Shown: piece after piece, positions 21,395 through 31,336 of the stretch
How the letters are laid out: each line of letters opens with the position of its first letter
Numbering within the stretch: the stretch's first letter is position 1
Origin: Treponema sp.
GTDB lineage: Bacteria; Spirochaetota; Spirochaetia; Treponematales; Breznakiellaceae
Reading direction: 5' to 3'
Length of the DNA: 64,000 nucleotides
Assembly (NCBI GenBank): GCA_009782955.1
Contig: WRIB01000001.1
Coordinates: 1 to 64,000, forward strand
Notes under the pieces: model-generated
What the model was told of the DNA's origin: nothing
What the model saw: the letters and a program-made list of their open reading frames with translations, nothing else
The model's database searches: none
Position numbers and translations under genes: made by a program

Positions 21395-23206
21395 TTACAT
21401 TTTAATAGCGGCGGCAATTTCCGTTACAGCTTCAGACGGGGAAATAAGATGCGCTTCCTTTTCGCTTCGTCGCTTTACTTCTACCATGCCGTTGGCAAGA
21501 TTTTTGTCCCCGACTACTATTCGCCAGGGAATGCCCAATAGATCGGCGTCGTTAAATTTAACGCCGGCCCGTTCGTCCCTGTCGTCGAGTAATACTTCGG
21601 CACCGGCCTCTTCCAGTTCGCAAGTGAGTTTGTCGCAGGCTTCCTGAACAGAACCCTGGTATTTTATGGGGATAACGATTACATGGTATGGGGCAACTGA
21701 AACAGGCCAGATGATCCCCTGTTCATCGTGATGTTCTTCGATAATGCTGGCAAGGGTACGATCCAAACCAATGCCATAACAGCCCATAAGCGGCACATGG
21801 CTTTTTCCGTTTTCATCCAGGTAGGAAACTCCCATAGAATCGGTGTATTTTTTGCCCAGTTTAAAAATGTGGCCCAGTTCGTTTCCTTTTTTTTCGTATA
21901 GTTCTCCGCCACATTTAATGCAGCAATCTTTGGCTTTTACCGTTCGGATGTCGGCAGTTAGCCATGCGTTATAATCCCTGCCGCAGACGGCATGCCGATA
22001 ATGCTTATCTTTTTCCAGGGCTCCGGTAACAGCGTCATTCATGCCGGTTACTGTTTGATCAATAATTATTGGTACAGATTCCAGCCCCACCGGCCCTGCA
22101 AAGCCTACCGGCGCTCCGGTAATTCTTACCACATCTGCTTCCGCTGCAAGGCTTACTTCGGCTGCTTTTAATACAGCTGCAAGTTTTGTTTCGTTTATAT
22201 CCAGATCGCCGCGTATGGCTACGGCAAAAAATGCTTCGTTATAGCTTACCGGTGCGCCGGTAGCGGTAGGATTTTTGACAAGGTTTTTGCAGCCCGGAGC
22301 GGAGGACAGATCCGTTTCAACATTGACCGCTTTATAGATCAACGTTTTAATAAAACTCTTTGCATCGGTTTTAAGGAAGGTACATAGTTCATCTATGGTT
22401 TTTACTTCCGGTGTATCGATCTTTTCTACCGGCGGGGTGTTGATCGCATCACGGGCATTTTCGGGAGAAGGCCGGGTGATGTAGTCGGATTTACATTCAG
22501 CTTTTTCAACATTGGCAGCATAGTCGCAGTTTTTACAGAGGAGCAATGTGTTGTCTCCAATATCACTTTCCACCATAAATTCTTCCGATCCCGAACCGCC
22601 CATGGCCCCCGAATCAGCTTTGACGGGAATTACCGTAAGACCGCAGCGTTTGAATATCTGCCGGTAAGCTCTTCCCTGTGCCTGATAATGTTCATCCAGG
22701 CTTTCTTCGCTGGTATGAAAGGAATAAGCATCCTTCATAATAAATTCGCGGCCTCTCATTACACCGTACCGGGGACGAATCTCGTCGCGGTATTTGGTAT
22801 TGATTTGATAAAGGGAAAGAGGAAGCTGACGATAGCTGGAAAGTTCGTCCCGGACAATACTTGTAAAGGCTTCTTCTGCTGTCGGAGAAATTACAAAATC
22901 CGCACCTACTCTGTTTTTTACCCGCAGCAGTGCTTCTCCCATGGAATCCCAGCGGCCGGATTCTTTCCAAAGTTCGCCGGGTACAACAACGGTGGGTTTT
23001 ATTTCCAGAGATCCGATGGCATCCATTTCTTCCCGGACTATTCTTTCTACTTTACGAAAACAGCGAAGGCCCAGGGGCAGGTAGGCAAAGAGGCCGTTGG
23101 AAAGTTTACGGATCATCCCGGCACGGAACATTAACCTGTGGCTGGCTATAATTGCATCCCCCGGAACTTCACGAAGCGTGGGAATAAATGTCTGAGAATA
23201 CTTCAT
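21395..23206 (-). CDS. proS: Prolyl-tRNA synthetase
   Basis: SNGLFAYLPLGLRCFRKVERIVREEMDAIG, RDEIRPRYGVMRGREFIMKDAYSFH, C-terminal LLDDRDERAGVKFNDADLLGIPWRI. Confidence 0.97.
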   Translation of the reverse strand: MKYSQTFIPTLREVPGDAIIASHRLMFRAGMIRKLSNGLFAYLPLGLRCFRKVERIVREEMDAIGSLEIKPTVVVPGELWKESGRWDSMGEALLRVKNRVGADFVISPTAEEAFTSIVRDELSSYRQLPLSLYQINTKYRDEIRPRYGVMRGREFIMKDAYSFHTSEESLDEHYQAQGRAYRQIFKRCGLTVIPVKADSGAMGGSGSEEFMVESDIGDNTLLLCKNCDYAANVEKAECKSDYITRPSPENARDAINTPPVEKIDTPEVKTIDELCTFLKTDAKSFIKTLIYKAVNVETDLSSAPGCKNLVKNPTATGAPVSYNEAFFAVAIRGDLDINETKLAAVLKAAEVSLAAEADVVRITGAPVGFAGPVGLESVPIIIDQTVTGMNDAVTGALEKDKHYRHAVCGRDYNAWLTADIRTVKAKDCCIKCGGELYEKKGNELGHIFKLGKKYTDSMGVSYLDENGKSHVPLMGCYGIGLDRTLASIIEEHHDEQGIIWPVSVAPYHVIVIPIKYQGSVQEACDKLTCELEEAGAEVLLDDRDERAGVKFNDADLLGIPWRIVVGDKNLANGMVEVKRRSEKEAHLISPSEAVTEIAAAIKM

Positions 23207-23221
23207 TATACTTACCTTAGC

Positions 23222-24379
23222 TCACCTGACCGTAACCCGAATCATGCTTCCGTTGGCCAGGGCAATTATTCCTTTTAACGGATGGGTTCCCTGTTTTTTA
23301 TAGGGAGATGTCTCCGCTATGGCCTGTGAATCCATTGTTTGAACGGTAAACCGCAATAAGTTCCGGCCTATCCGGACAACCTGATTGTTTTCGTTGCCGA
23401 TGCCGGGCAGTATGGCTGACGGTGAATTAAGCATAAAACCCCCGAAAGGCGGGATCTTTTTTATCAGTGTTTCTTTTTCATCGGTGATAACAATCTCTTT
23501 GGTTTTAAAAGCTCTGATAAGAAACACAATAAGAAGGATTAAAAGAAGCGGTATCAGTATCAGGCATGCAATAAGCGCCGGCAGCGGAATACCCAAAGAT
23601 TCGGCTAATCTGCGGAGAAAACCCATAATACCGGCGTTTTGCTGTTCATTCAGTTTTTGTTCTTCTTCCAGCCGGCGTGCTTCTTCTTCCCTTGCCCGCT
23701 CCTCTTCTTCCAGTTGAGCTATAAGAGCGTTAGTTTCTATTCCGCTTAAATCTGAATCGGTGTTTAATAATTCCGAACCGGGAATGAGTCCTGCTACATC
23801 ACCGGCAGCAGTCTGGTCTCCTATACCAATTACATAAAGAAACCATGCGCCCCGGGAAATCCTGTTTCCAATGGATTTGAATCGTTCATCCACGGACAGA
23901 TCAACTCCCCGGTATTTACTGTCCGGAGGCGGAGCGTTAAGGCCATCTGTAATAAAGAGGATCACGCGCCGTGTTCCGGCTTTTTCCGGCCTTTCAATAA
24001 TTTCTGCAGTTTTTTCCATGGCAACGCCGATGTCAGTAAAATTGTCGGTTGGTTCCAATCGGGCCAGATCAGCTTTTAGCGCTGCCCTGTCGGCATCGGA
24101 ATTAATGGTACGTGTGAACTGTTCTCTTGCATTCGTACCAAAAAGAACCAGGGTAAAATCATCGCCGTTTTTAAGAAGGCCGTCAATCACCTCACGATCC
24201 AGATAATTCTTTACATTGGTAAACCTGTTTTCTTCCTGCATACTCCCCGAAACATCCAGGATTACGACAAAATCCCGTCTTTTAGTATCCTGGTCTGCCT
24301 GAGACTGGGCAAAGAGAGAATATCCACCAATAAAAAATATTATTCCGGTAATTAGTAAAACGATCCTGAGGTTTTTCAT
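23222..24379 (-). CDS. VWA-domain membrane protein
   Basis: DFVVILDVSGSMQEENRF (MIDAS), LFITDGLNAPP; TM near residue 265. Confidence 0.88.
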   Translation of the reverse strand: MKNLRIVLLITGIIFFIGGYSLFAQSQADQDTKRRDFVVILDVSGSMQEENRFTNVKNYLDREVIDGLLKNGDDFTLVLFGTNAREQFTRTINSDADRAALKADLARLEPTDNFTDIGVAMEKTAEIIERPEKAGTRRVILFITDGLNAPPPDSKYRGVDLSVDERFKSIGNRISRGAWFLYVIGIGDQTAAGDVAGLIPGSELLNTDSDLSGIETNALIAQLEEEERAREEEARRLEEEQKLNEQQNAGIMGFLRRLAESLGIPLPALIACLILIPLLLILLIVFLIRAFKTKEIVITDEKETLIKKIPPFGGFMLNSPSAILPGIGNENNQVVRIGRNLLRFTVQTMDSQAIAETSPYKKQGTHPLKGIIALANGSMIRVTVR

Positions 24380-24485
24380 CTAATTCCTCCTTGGGATTAT
24401 TCCTCTTTGGAAGCATTGCTTAAACATTCAATTGCCTGAATAGTATACCGGATTACAGAGAATAAATCAATGTTTACGGAAAGGA

Positions 24486-24518
24486 TGAGCTTTTTAAAAC
24501 TTCAGTTTTGGAAAAGCC
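24486..24518. repeat. Intergenic hairpin family, copy 2
   Basis: tgagctttttaaaacttcagttttggaaaagcc. Confidence 0.6.
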
Positions 24519-25344
24519 CCGGATAGTAAAACCTGCTTCCTTTACGGAAGGTAATCCAGATTCCGGCTGCAAAAAGCAGTACGCTTATTATAATGGATAC
24601 TTTGTCCGCCGTTTTAAAGGGTTTTCCGGAATACCAGCTGCGTTTTTTGTTTTTACCGAACCCCCGCAATTCCATGGCACGGCTTATCACCTCAATGCGA
24701 TCCAGGGATGAAAGGATTAGCGGCAGCAGAAGGGGAACGGTTCTTTTAAGCCGTTTGACAAATGACACTTTTTTGGAAAGTTCCAGGCCGCGCGCCTGCT
24801 GGGCCTGGGAAATTGCTTCGTAGTCCCGCTGAATGTCGGGAATGTAACGCAGTGTCAGGCTTACGGAAAAGGAAGCTGTATAGGGAACACCAATTTTATT
24901 AAGGGATGAAGCAAATTCACTTGGATGGGTAGTTACAATAAGCAGTATGGCCGGCGGAATAATAGTAATATATTTAAGCAATATATTGAATTCGTAAAAA
25001 ATCTGTTCCATGGTAAGGGTAAAACGTCCGGCTCCTTCCAAAATTACATTTCTGGACTGATAGATTGTTACACCCTGTTCCGGGGCAAAAAGATAAATCG
25101 CCAGAAGATTTAATGTTAAAAACAAACCCGCCAATTTTAAAATAAAGGATATTTCGGAAAAACGGATTTTTGAAATACCGAATAAGATTATCCCTGAACC
25201 TGCCAGGATAATAAGAATAGGAGTATTAAAGCTTACCATTACCAGGACAGACCACAGCAAAAATATAATTAGTTTTGCGGCGCCGGTAAGGGCGTGAACA
25301 GGGGAGTTTCTTTCAATATATGACAACATTCTATAACCTGTCAT
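24502..25344 (-). CDS. ecfT: ECF transporter transmembrane protein EcfT
   Basis: SLTLRYIPDIQRDYEAISQAQQARGLE, ISRAMELRGFG; start set at MTGYRML to reduce overlap with the ATPase gene. Confidence 0.85.
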   Translation of the reverse strand: MTGYRMLSYIERNSPVHALTGAAKLIIFLLWSVLVMVSFNTPILIILAGSGIILFGISKIRFSEISFILKLAGLFLTLNLLAIYLFAPEQGVTIYQSRNVILEGAGRFTLTMEQIFYEFNILLKYITIIPPAILLIVTTHPSEFASSLNKIGVPYTASFSVSLTLRYIPDIQRDYEAISQAQQARGLELSKKVSFVKRLKRTVPLLLPLILSSLDRIEVISRAMELRGFGKNKKRSWYSGKPFKTADKVSIIISVLLFAAGIWITFRKGSRFYYPGLFQN

Positions 25345-27073
25345 TATTTGCCCTTTTTTTTCTGTCAAATGCAATATATCGTCCTGCAAATCCCCGCGGA
25401 TCGGGAAGAGAAGCGTTCATAGCCAATGTGTAAAGACTGGTCTTTTTTAAACTTGCTTTTTCTATAATTTCATCGTCGGTAAGTATTTCAAAAGGCTTCT
25501 GATCAGCTATAAGATTTCCGTCGGACAGAACCACCGCCCTTGTACAATATTCCAGCATAAGATGCATATCATGGGTAATAAGAAGCAGGGAAATATCCAG
25601 TTCCCGGTTAAGGCGAAGGAGGAATTCCATAAATTCGGTATAATGACGGTAATCCTGCCCTGCTGTCGGTTCGTCAAGGATCATTAAGGAAGGACGCAAA
25701 ATCAAAATCGATGCAATGGTAAGCCGCTTTTTTTGACCGTAACTTAATGCATTTACCGGCCAGTTTCTGAAAGGATAAAGTCCGCATATCTTAAGGGCTT
25801 CGTAAACTCTTGTTTTTATTTCTGTTTCCGGAACAGCTCTGGTTCTGAGTCCCAGTGCCAGTTCATCATATATAAGGGGGAAACAGATCATCTGATTGGG
25901 ATTTTGCATTACATAGCCTATCTTTTCCGCTCTTTCCATTATGGAAAGCCCGGCTAAATCCTGTCCGCTGTAAAAAATCGTACCCGAATCGGGCTTTACA
26001 AAACCGCATATACATTTGGCTATGGTTGATTTTCCCGAACCGTTTCTGCCTACAAGTCCCATACATTCTCCGGGAGCCAATGCAAAGGAAATATCGTTTA
26101 AAGCTTCCTCCTTCTGCCCGATATAACGAAAATGTAAATTTTTGATTTCCAAACCGCCCTGACAAGGCGGCGCCTGTACCGTACCGGCATACTCAACATG
26201 CAATTCATCTTTTTGTTCTTCGGCAAGCTGTTTGTCCCATTCCCTCAGCGGCTGGTAGTCAGGCTGGATGTTCATGCCGGTTCCTGCTTTTATTCCCGCA
26301 TAGGCAAGGGCGCTTAGGTACAAAGGTTCCCGTATACCTGTTTCTTTAAGAATATTCAACGCCAGCAGTTCATCCGGTTTTTTGTCTGCGATTATCCTTC
26401 CGCGATCCATTACAATAATCCGATCCACCGGACGGTAAAGAACATCTTCAAGCCGGTGTTCCACAATCAGAATGGTCTTGTCTGTTTTTTTGTGGAGTTC
26501 ATCAATTAGTTCTATTGCATCTTCTCCCGCAGCCGGGTCCAGATTTGCCAGCGGTTCATCAAAAAGCAATATGTCTACATTGTCTATCAGGACACCTGCC
26601 ATGGAAATTCGCTGTTTCTGCCCGCCCGAAAGATCCTGCGGACTTTTTTCCAGATGCGCTTTCATGTTTACCAGCATTGCGGTTTCCTGAACCCTGCGGT
26701 GCATTTCTTCCGTAGGAATACAATCGTTTTCCAGGGCAAAGGCAATATCCTCTGCGGCGCTAAGTCCGACAAACTGTCCGTCGGTATCCTGTAAAACCGT
26801 ACCTGCTTTTTTTGAGATGTCAAAAATATCAAAGTTCCGGATGTCTTCTCCAAATAGCTGCAGTGTTCCTGTGTTTTCGCCCTTGTAGGCATGGGGAATA
26901 ATTCCGTTAATACAGTGAACCAGAGTGGACTTTCCCGATCCGGAAGGGCCCAGGATTAGAATTTTTTCTCCCTGATTTACCGTCAGGGTAATATCAATAA
27001 GGGTTGGCTCTTTTTGAGATCTATATTTAAAAGAAAAATTATTAAATAAAAGAGCGGGATTTTTCTCAATCAC
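25331..27073 (-). CDS. ECF transporter ATPase, two fused ABC domains
   Basis: Two Walker A (GPSGSGKST, GRNGSGKST) and two signature regions (DLSGGQKQR, ALSYGQKKR). Confidence 0.93.
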   Translation of the reverse strand: MIEKNPALLFNNFSFKYRSQKEPTLIDITLTVNQGEKILILGPSGSGKSTLVHCINGIIPHAYKGENTGTLQLFGEDIRNFDIFDISKKAGTVLQDTDGQFVGLSAAEDIAFALENDCIPTEEMHRRVQETAMLVNMKAHLEKSPQDLSGGQKQRISMAGVLIDNVDILLFDEPLANLDPAAGEDAIELIDELHKKTDKTILIVEHRLEDVLYRPVDRIIVMDRGRIIADKKPDELLALNILKETGIREPLYLSALAYAGIKAGTGMNIQPDYQPLREWDKQLAEEQKDELHVEYAGTVQAPPCQGGLEIKNLHFRYIGQKEEALNDISFALAPGECMGLVGRNGSGKSTIAKCICGFVKPDSGTIFYSGQDLAGLSIMERAEKIGYVMQNPNQMICFPLIYDELALGLRTRAVPETEIKTRVYEALKICGLYPFRNWPVNALSYGQKKRLTIASILILRPSLMILDEPTAGQDYRHYTEFMEFLLRLNRELDISLLLITHDMHLMLEYCTRAVVLSDGNLIADQKPFEILTDDEIIEKASLKKTSLYTLAMNASLPDPRGFAGRYIAFDRKKRANNDRL

Positions 27074-27082
27074 CGGGAAAGT

Positions 27083-27118
27083 CTAAATCCCAATGGGCTA
27101 AAAAGCCCATTGGGGATT
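27083..27118. other. Perfect-stem hairpin between ecfS and the ECF ATPase gene
   Basis: aaatcccaatgggct-aaaa-agcccattggggattt (one bulged base). Confidence 0.8.
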
Positions 27119-27672
27119 TATTCCTCCTTTAAACTGCCTGCTTTGGTTCTTGTTTTGGAATATGCAAAGGCAAGCAGTGTTCCCAGAATCAACACTACTA
27201 AAATATTCAGGGCTGCGGCTACAAGGCCCTGAAGGTATACTTTATCTGAAGGTTCCTGATAAATAAAAATATCCAGCGTCGGAGCGATTCCAACCCAGGC
27301 TATGATATTGGCTGCAACCTGAATGCCGTTAAAAATGACTGCTTGCTTTATTCCGAATTCACCTTCTTCCAGTCGGTAGAGCTTCCAGAAAACACCTATT
27401 GCCAGTCCGTAGAGAGCATCGGCAATTACCCATGTCCACCAAATACCCCACCCAAAAGTCAGGTCTACCAAAGTATGACCGATAAAGCCTATTAAAAGGC
27501 CTGCAATGGGGCCAAAGATAGCGGCAAAAATGGAAAGGATTGCAATACCAAGATTAAGATTTGTATTGGGAACGCCGGAAGGAAGAGCGACAAAGCGCAT
27601 CAGGACAAACATTAATGCCGAGCCAATGCCAATAGCAACCACGGTTTTTACAGAAAGCGTCTTTTTTTCCAT
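27118..27672 (-). CDS. ECF transporter S component, UPF0397-like
   Basis: VKTVVAIGIGSALMFVLMRF...GFIGHTLVDLTFGWGIWWTWVIADALYGLAIG. Confidence 0.88.
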   Translation of the reverse strand: MEKKTLSVKTVVAIGIGSALMFVLMRFVALPSGVPNTNLNLGIAILSIFAAIFGPIAGLLIGFIGHTLVDLTFGWGIWWTWVIADALYGLAIGVFWKLYRLEEGEFGIKQAVIFNGIQVAANIIAWVGIAPTLDIFIYQEPSDKVYLQGLVAAALNILVVLILGTLLAFAYSKTRTKAGSLKEE

Positions 27673-27749
27673 AACTTTTTCCTCCGAATGTAATCAAAAA
27701 TAAGCAACATAATAATTATGTCAATATTTTCTTGCAGTGTCTATAGCTC

Positions 27750-28547
27750 ATGGTTACGAAAAACTGGAATATATTGTATACTTATACCAGAGTGCGTGAT
27801 TTTTTTGTTGAAATACTATATACTCTGGGGTTTTTGGCCAAGACATTAAGAGGGGTAGGGGCTTTTATTTTTCGGGGAAAGGCATCCCGAAAGATCCTTG
27901 TTATGCAGATCCTTTTTACCTTTGTGGATGCTTTAAGCATTTCCGCCCTTTTGGCCATAGGCATTGGGGCAGCGGTAAATGTTATTGGTATTCCGTATTT
28001 AACCATGCTCGGTCAGCAAAAGATGATATACCCCCTCTTAATCATTATAATTACCCGGGAATTAGGACCGCTTCTTGGAGCTTTTATTATCATTGCACGT
28101 TCGGCAACTGCTATTGCCACAGAAATGGCCACCATGGTAATTTCACACGAAGTTGAAGCGTATGTTTCTGTTGGAGTTGACCCAATAGAACATTTGGCCG
28201 TTCCCCGTTTTTTGGGTGTTACCGTTTCTCTGTTTCTCCTGAATGTGTTTTTTTCCATTTTTGGCCTGGTGGGATCCTTTGCCGTGGCCCAGCTGTTTAA
28301 TCCCCTGCCCCCGTCCATATACTTTAACTATCTTCTGGAAGATTTAATGATCAGTGATATTATTGTTTCGTCGGTAAAGAGCATTTGTTTTGGGATGATT
28401 ATCTCTCTTATGGCGATCATGAGGGGTTTTGGTGTGGAACGTGCCAGTACAGAGATCCCTGTAGCAGGGCTTCGGGCGGTGGGTTCTTCTTTCCTTTGGG
28501 TCATTATTGTGGATATCATTATTTGCGCTGTGTATTATATGAGCTAG
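27750..28547 (+). CDS. mlaE: MlaE-family ABC transporter permease
   Basis: IIITRELGPLLGAFIIIARSATAIATEMATMVISHEVEA. Confidence 0.9.
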   Translation: MVTKNWNILYTYTRVRDFFVEILYTLGFLAKTLRGVGAFIFRGKASRKILVMQILFTFVDALSISALLAIGIGAAVNVIGIPYLTMLGQQKMIYPLLIIIITRELGPLLGAFIIIARSATAIATEMATMVISHEVEAYVSVGVDPIEHLAVPRFLGVTVSLFLLNVFFSIFGLVGSFAVAQLFNPLPPSIYFNYLLEDLMISDIIVSSVKSICFGMIISLMAIMRGFGVERASTEIPVAGLRAVGSSFLWVIIVDIIICAVYYMS

Positions 28548-28561
28548 GTGTGAGGTTTAAT

Positions 28562-28756
28562 ATGAGGGCCTACGGCCCTCGAGCGCAAGGAAATTATACT
28601 AGTTCGCCGCAAGGAGCGGCGTGTGCATGAGGGCCTACGGCCCTCGAGCGCAAGGAAATTATTTTAGTTCGCCGCAAGGAGCGGCGTGTGCATGAGGGCC
28701 TACGGCCCTCGAGCGCAAGGAAATTATTTTAGTTCGCCGCAAGGAGCGGCGTGTGC
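28562..28756 (+). repeat. Three tandem 65-bp repeats, each containing two hairpins, an SD and a micro-ORF
   Basis: Units 28562-28626, 28627-28691, 28692-28756: atgagggcctacggccctcgagcgcaaggaaattat(acta/ttta)gttcgccgcaaggagcggcgtgtgc. Confidence 0.97.
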
Positions 28757-29485
28757 ATGGAGATTTTGAATTTAAAAAGCATTTCCTTTTCTTCCCAAAG
28801 TACAAATATTATTCAAGGGGTTAATCTTTCCATTAATGAAGGAGAAAGCATAGCTTTTGTCGGTCCATCGGGCTGCGGCAAGAGTACCCTTCTTAAACTT
28901 TGTGCAGGATTGATAATCCCTTCCGAAGGGGAAGTTTGTTACAAAGGCAAAAATATACAAATTATGAACCGTGTTGAAAACCTGGAATTCCGCCGTGAAA
29001 GCGCTTTTGTCTTCCAGGATTCGGCCCTTTGGGCAAACCAGAGTCTGCAGCAATGTCTGGAACTTCCCTTGCGGATACATTTTCCGGAAATGCCCGTAAA
29101 AGAGCGGCAGCGGCGTATCGATGAAGTGGTAGAGATTGTTGGTTACAAACGGAGTCTTGCAATTCGGCCTTCAAATCTTTCCATGGGTGAACAAAAACTA
29201 ATTGGTTTTGGACGGGCGCTGCTGTGCAGGCCATTGCTGCTCTTTTTGGATGAATGGGTTGAGTCTTTGGATGATTATGCGGCTAACCGCCTTATCGCTC
29301 TTGTAAAACAGCACAAGAAAGATAATAATACAATTGTATTTATTAGTCACAATATGGGGATAATCCGGAGTTTGGCGGATCAAGTGATTATGCTGGTGGA
29401 GGGTCAAATTCATCTTAAAATGACCCATGAACAGATCGACAGCAGCCGTGAACTCTCGGATTTACTTGAAAAGGGAATCACGTAA
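28757..29485 (+). CDS. mlaF: MlaF-family ABC transporter ATPase
   Basis: VGPSGCGKSTLLKLCAGL, LSMGEQKLIGFGRALLCRPLLLFLDEWVESLD; ATG follows the third repeat's SD. Confidence 0.92.
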   Translation: MEILNLKSISFSSQSTNIIQGVNLSINEGESIAFVGPSGCGKSTLLKLCAGLIIPSEGEVCYKGKNIQIMNRVENLEFRRESAFVFQDSALWANQSLQQCLELPLRIHFPEMPVKERQRRIDEVVEIVGYKRSLAIRPSNLSMGEQKLIGFGRALLCRPLLLFLDEWVESLDDYAANRLIALVKQHKKDNNTIVFISHNMGIIRSLADQVIMLVEGQIHLKMTHEQIDSSRELSDLLEKGIT

Positions 29486-29497
29486 AAAGGTACGGAA

Positions 29498-30388
29498 ATG
29501 AAATTTAAAATCCGGTATGCAGAACAAATAGTCGGTCTCCTGATAGTCATTGCCCTGCTTTCTCTGATTTTTGTGGTTTTTATGCTTGGCAGAACCCAGC
29601 GCTGGTTTTCCAGAAACTATACCTATAAAGCATATGCGTCGAGCGCTTCTGGCTTAAGTTCAAATTTGGCCGTAACCTGTCGCGGTATTGTTATTGGGAA
29701 TGTTAAATCTTTCGTCCTTACCGAAGATAACAGGGTTGAAGTAATCTTTACAATTCAGGATGAGTACAATGACAGAGCCAAGCTGGGATCGCTGGTTGAA
29801 GTGATGGTAAGTCCAATTGGTTTTGGAAGTCAATTTATCTTTTATCCGGGCAATGGTGATGCCCTGGAAGAAGGCGCGACAGTGCCGATGCGGGATTCTC
29901 TGGAAGGAAGGGTTTATATAGCAAACGGCCTTGCACATATTCCGCCTCAGGAAGATGCAATTGCCGATCTTCTTGAAAAAGCAATGGAAATAGCTGACGG
30001 ACTGACCGTAAGACCGAACGAGAAGCCAACCATCGCTTTGGGTCAGATTATTGCCAACATAGAAAAGTTAACCGCAAACCTGGCTGCAGATATGGCCAAT
30101 CCAAACGGCGTCAGAAGTATTATTAATGGCGATGCTCAAACGCTCAATGCCCTGGAAGCGTCTCTTGTTGCTCTGGCAGGAACTCTGGATAATATTGAAA
30201 AAACTACCAATTATATTCCCCGGGAAATGCCGCAAATACTCAGTCTCCTGACCGAAGCGCGTACTGCAGTCAGAGCTGCCTCAGACGTGCTCATTTCTCT
30301 CCGGAATAATCCCCTGCTAAGAAAAGGGATCCCTGAGCATGCCGAAATTGATTCCAGCGGTACTAATCCACGGGATATCCGGTTCTAG
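29498..30388 (+). CDS. mlaD: MlaD/MCE-domain protein
   Basis: N-terminal TM; SASGLSSNLAVTCRGIVIGNVKSFVLTEDNRVEVIFTIQDEY. Confidence 0.88.
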   Translation: MKFKIRYAEQIVGLLIVIALLSLIFVVFMLGRTQRWFSRNYTYKAYASSASGLSSNLAVTCRGIVIGNVKSFVLTEDNRVEVIFTIQDEYNDRAKLGSLVEVMVSPIGFGSQFIFYPGNGDALEEGATVPMRDSLEGRVYIANGLAHIPPQEDAIADLLEKAMEIADGLTVRPNEKPTIALGQIIANIEKLTANLAADMANPNGVRSIINGDAQTLNALEASLVALAGTLDNIEKTTNYIPREMPQILSLLTEARTAVRAASDVLISLRNNPLLRKGIPEHAEIDSSGTNPRDIRF

Positions 30389-30403
30389 GGTGGGAGAGCA
30401 AAG

Positions 30404-31294
30404 ATGAGAAAAATATATATTAATATTTATACAGGATGCATACTTGCTCTTTTAATGGCGCTGTTATTTTCCGGTTGTTCTTCTGTTCCAAAGCGGCCGC
30501 CCGAGGTTTTTACTGTTCAGTCCATGGCCGATACTCTGATAGGTCAGGCCAATCTGGAAGCAGATCAGGCAAATTTTAGAGAAGCGCTGTTAATGTTAGA
30601 CGAAGCATGGCGGCTTGCTATAATGACCGACCGTCCGGCTTTGCGGATTCGGGTAAACCTTGCCAGGGCAAGTACCATGTATTCTCTGGGGCGTATTGAG
30701 GATGCGGAAAGAATCTGGAGAGGAGCGGAAATAGAAGCTGAATTTTCCGGAGAACCTCTTCTTGCTTCGGCCAGCCGGGTGTTCCGTGCCAGAAGCCTGT
30801 TGCTGGCCGGGAAAGCAGATCCGCAAGAAACGCTTGCCCTGGCTCAAGCCGAACTGGACAAACTTAAACATGACAGAATGCTCTATGCAGTATGCTGGAC
30901 TGTAAAGGGTCTGGCTGAAAAAGAATTGGGTCTTTATGCAGACGCTGAAAAGTCCATAATGAATGCACTTTCCATTCATACAAAAGATAATTATCTGGAA
31001 CAGGCCGGCTATGATTGGTACCTTATCGCTTCTGTTCGTTCTGTTTCCGGAAACTATCGCGGCGCTCTGGAAGCCTTAAACCGCGCTGTAGATTTTGACC
31101 GCCGTGCAGAAAATACCTTTGGGTTGGGAATGAACTGGGCCGCCATAGGCGATGTATTCAGCAAACTTGGAAACCAAAATGCTGCAAACATGTCCTGGCG
31201 ACGTTCGGCGGAAATTTTCCGAGCCATGGACAAACCTGCCATGGCCAGAGAAGTGGAAAGTCGTGTCATTCCGACTGACAGTCGGCGAAGATGA
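30404..31294 (+). CDS. TPR-like lipoprotein of the Mla-type operon
   Basis: Lipobox LLFSGCSS, TPR-like helical repeats; same strand and close spacing. Confidence 0.75.
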   Translation: MRKIYINIYTGCILALLMALLFSGCSSVPKRPPEVFTVQSMADTLIGQANLEADQANFREALLMLDEAWRLAIMTDRPALRIRVNLARASTMYSLGRIEDAERIWRGAEIEAEFSGEPLLASASRVFRARSLLLAGKADPQETLALAQAELDKLKHDRMLYAVCWTVKGLAEKELGLYADAEKSIMNALSIHTKDNYLEQAGYDWYLIASVRSVSGNYRGALEALNRAVDFDRRAENTFGLGMNWAAIGDVFSKLGNQNAANMSWRRSAEIFRAMDKPAMAREVESRVIPTDSRRR

Positions 31295-31336
31295 ATAACC
31301 TGACCACAGTGGTCAAAGAGGTTTTGGAAAAATATA

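Noticed and set aside
28562-28756. Tandem repeats considered as a CRISPR array
   Set aside because: The units are directly adjacent and almost identical, with no unique spacers and no cas genes nearby.
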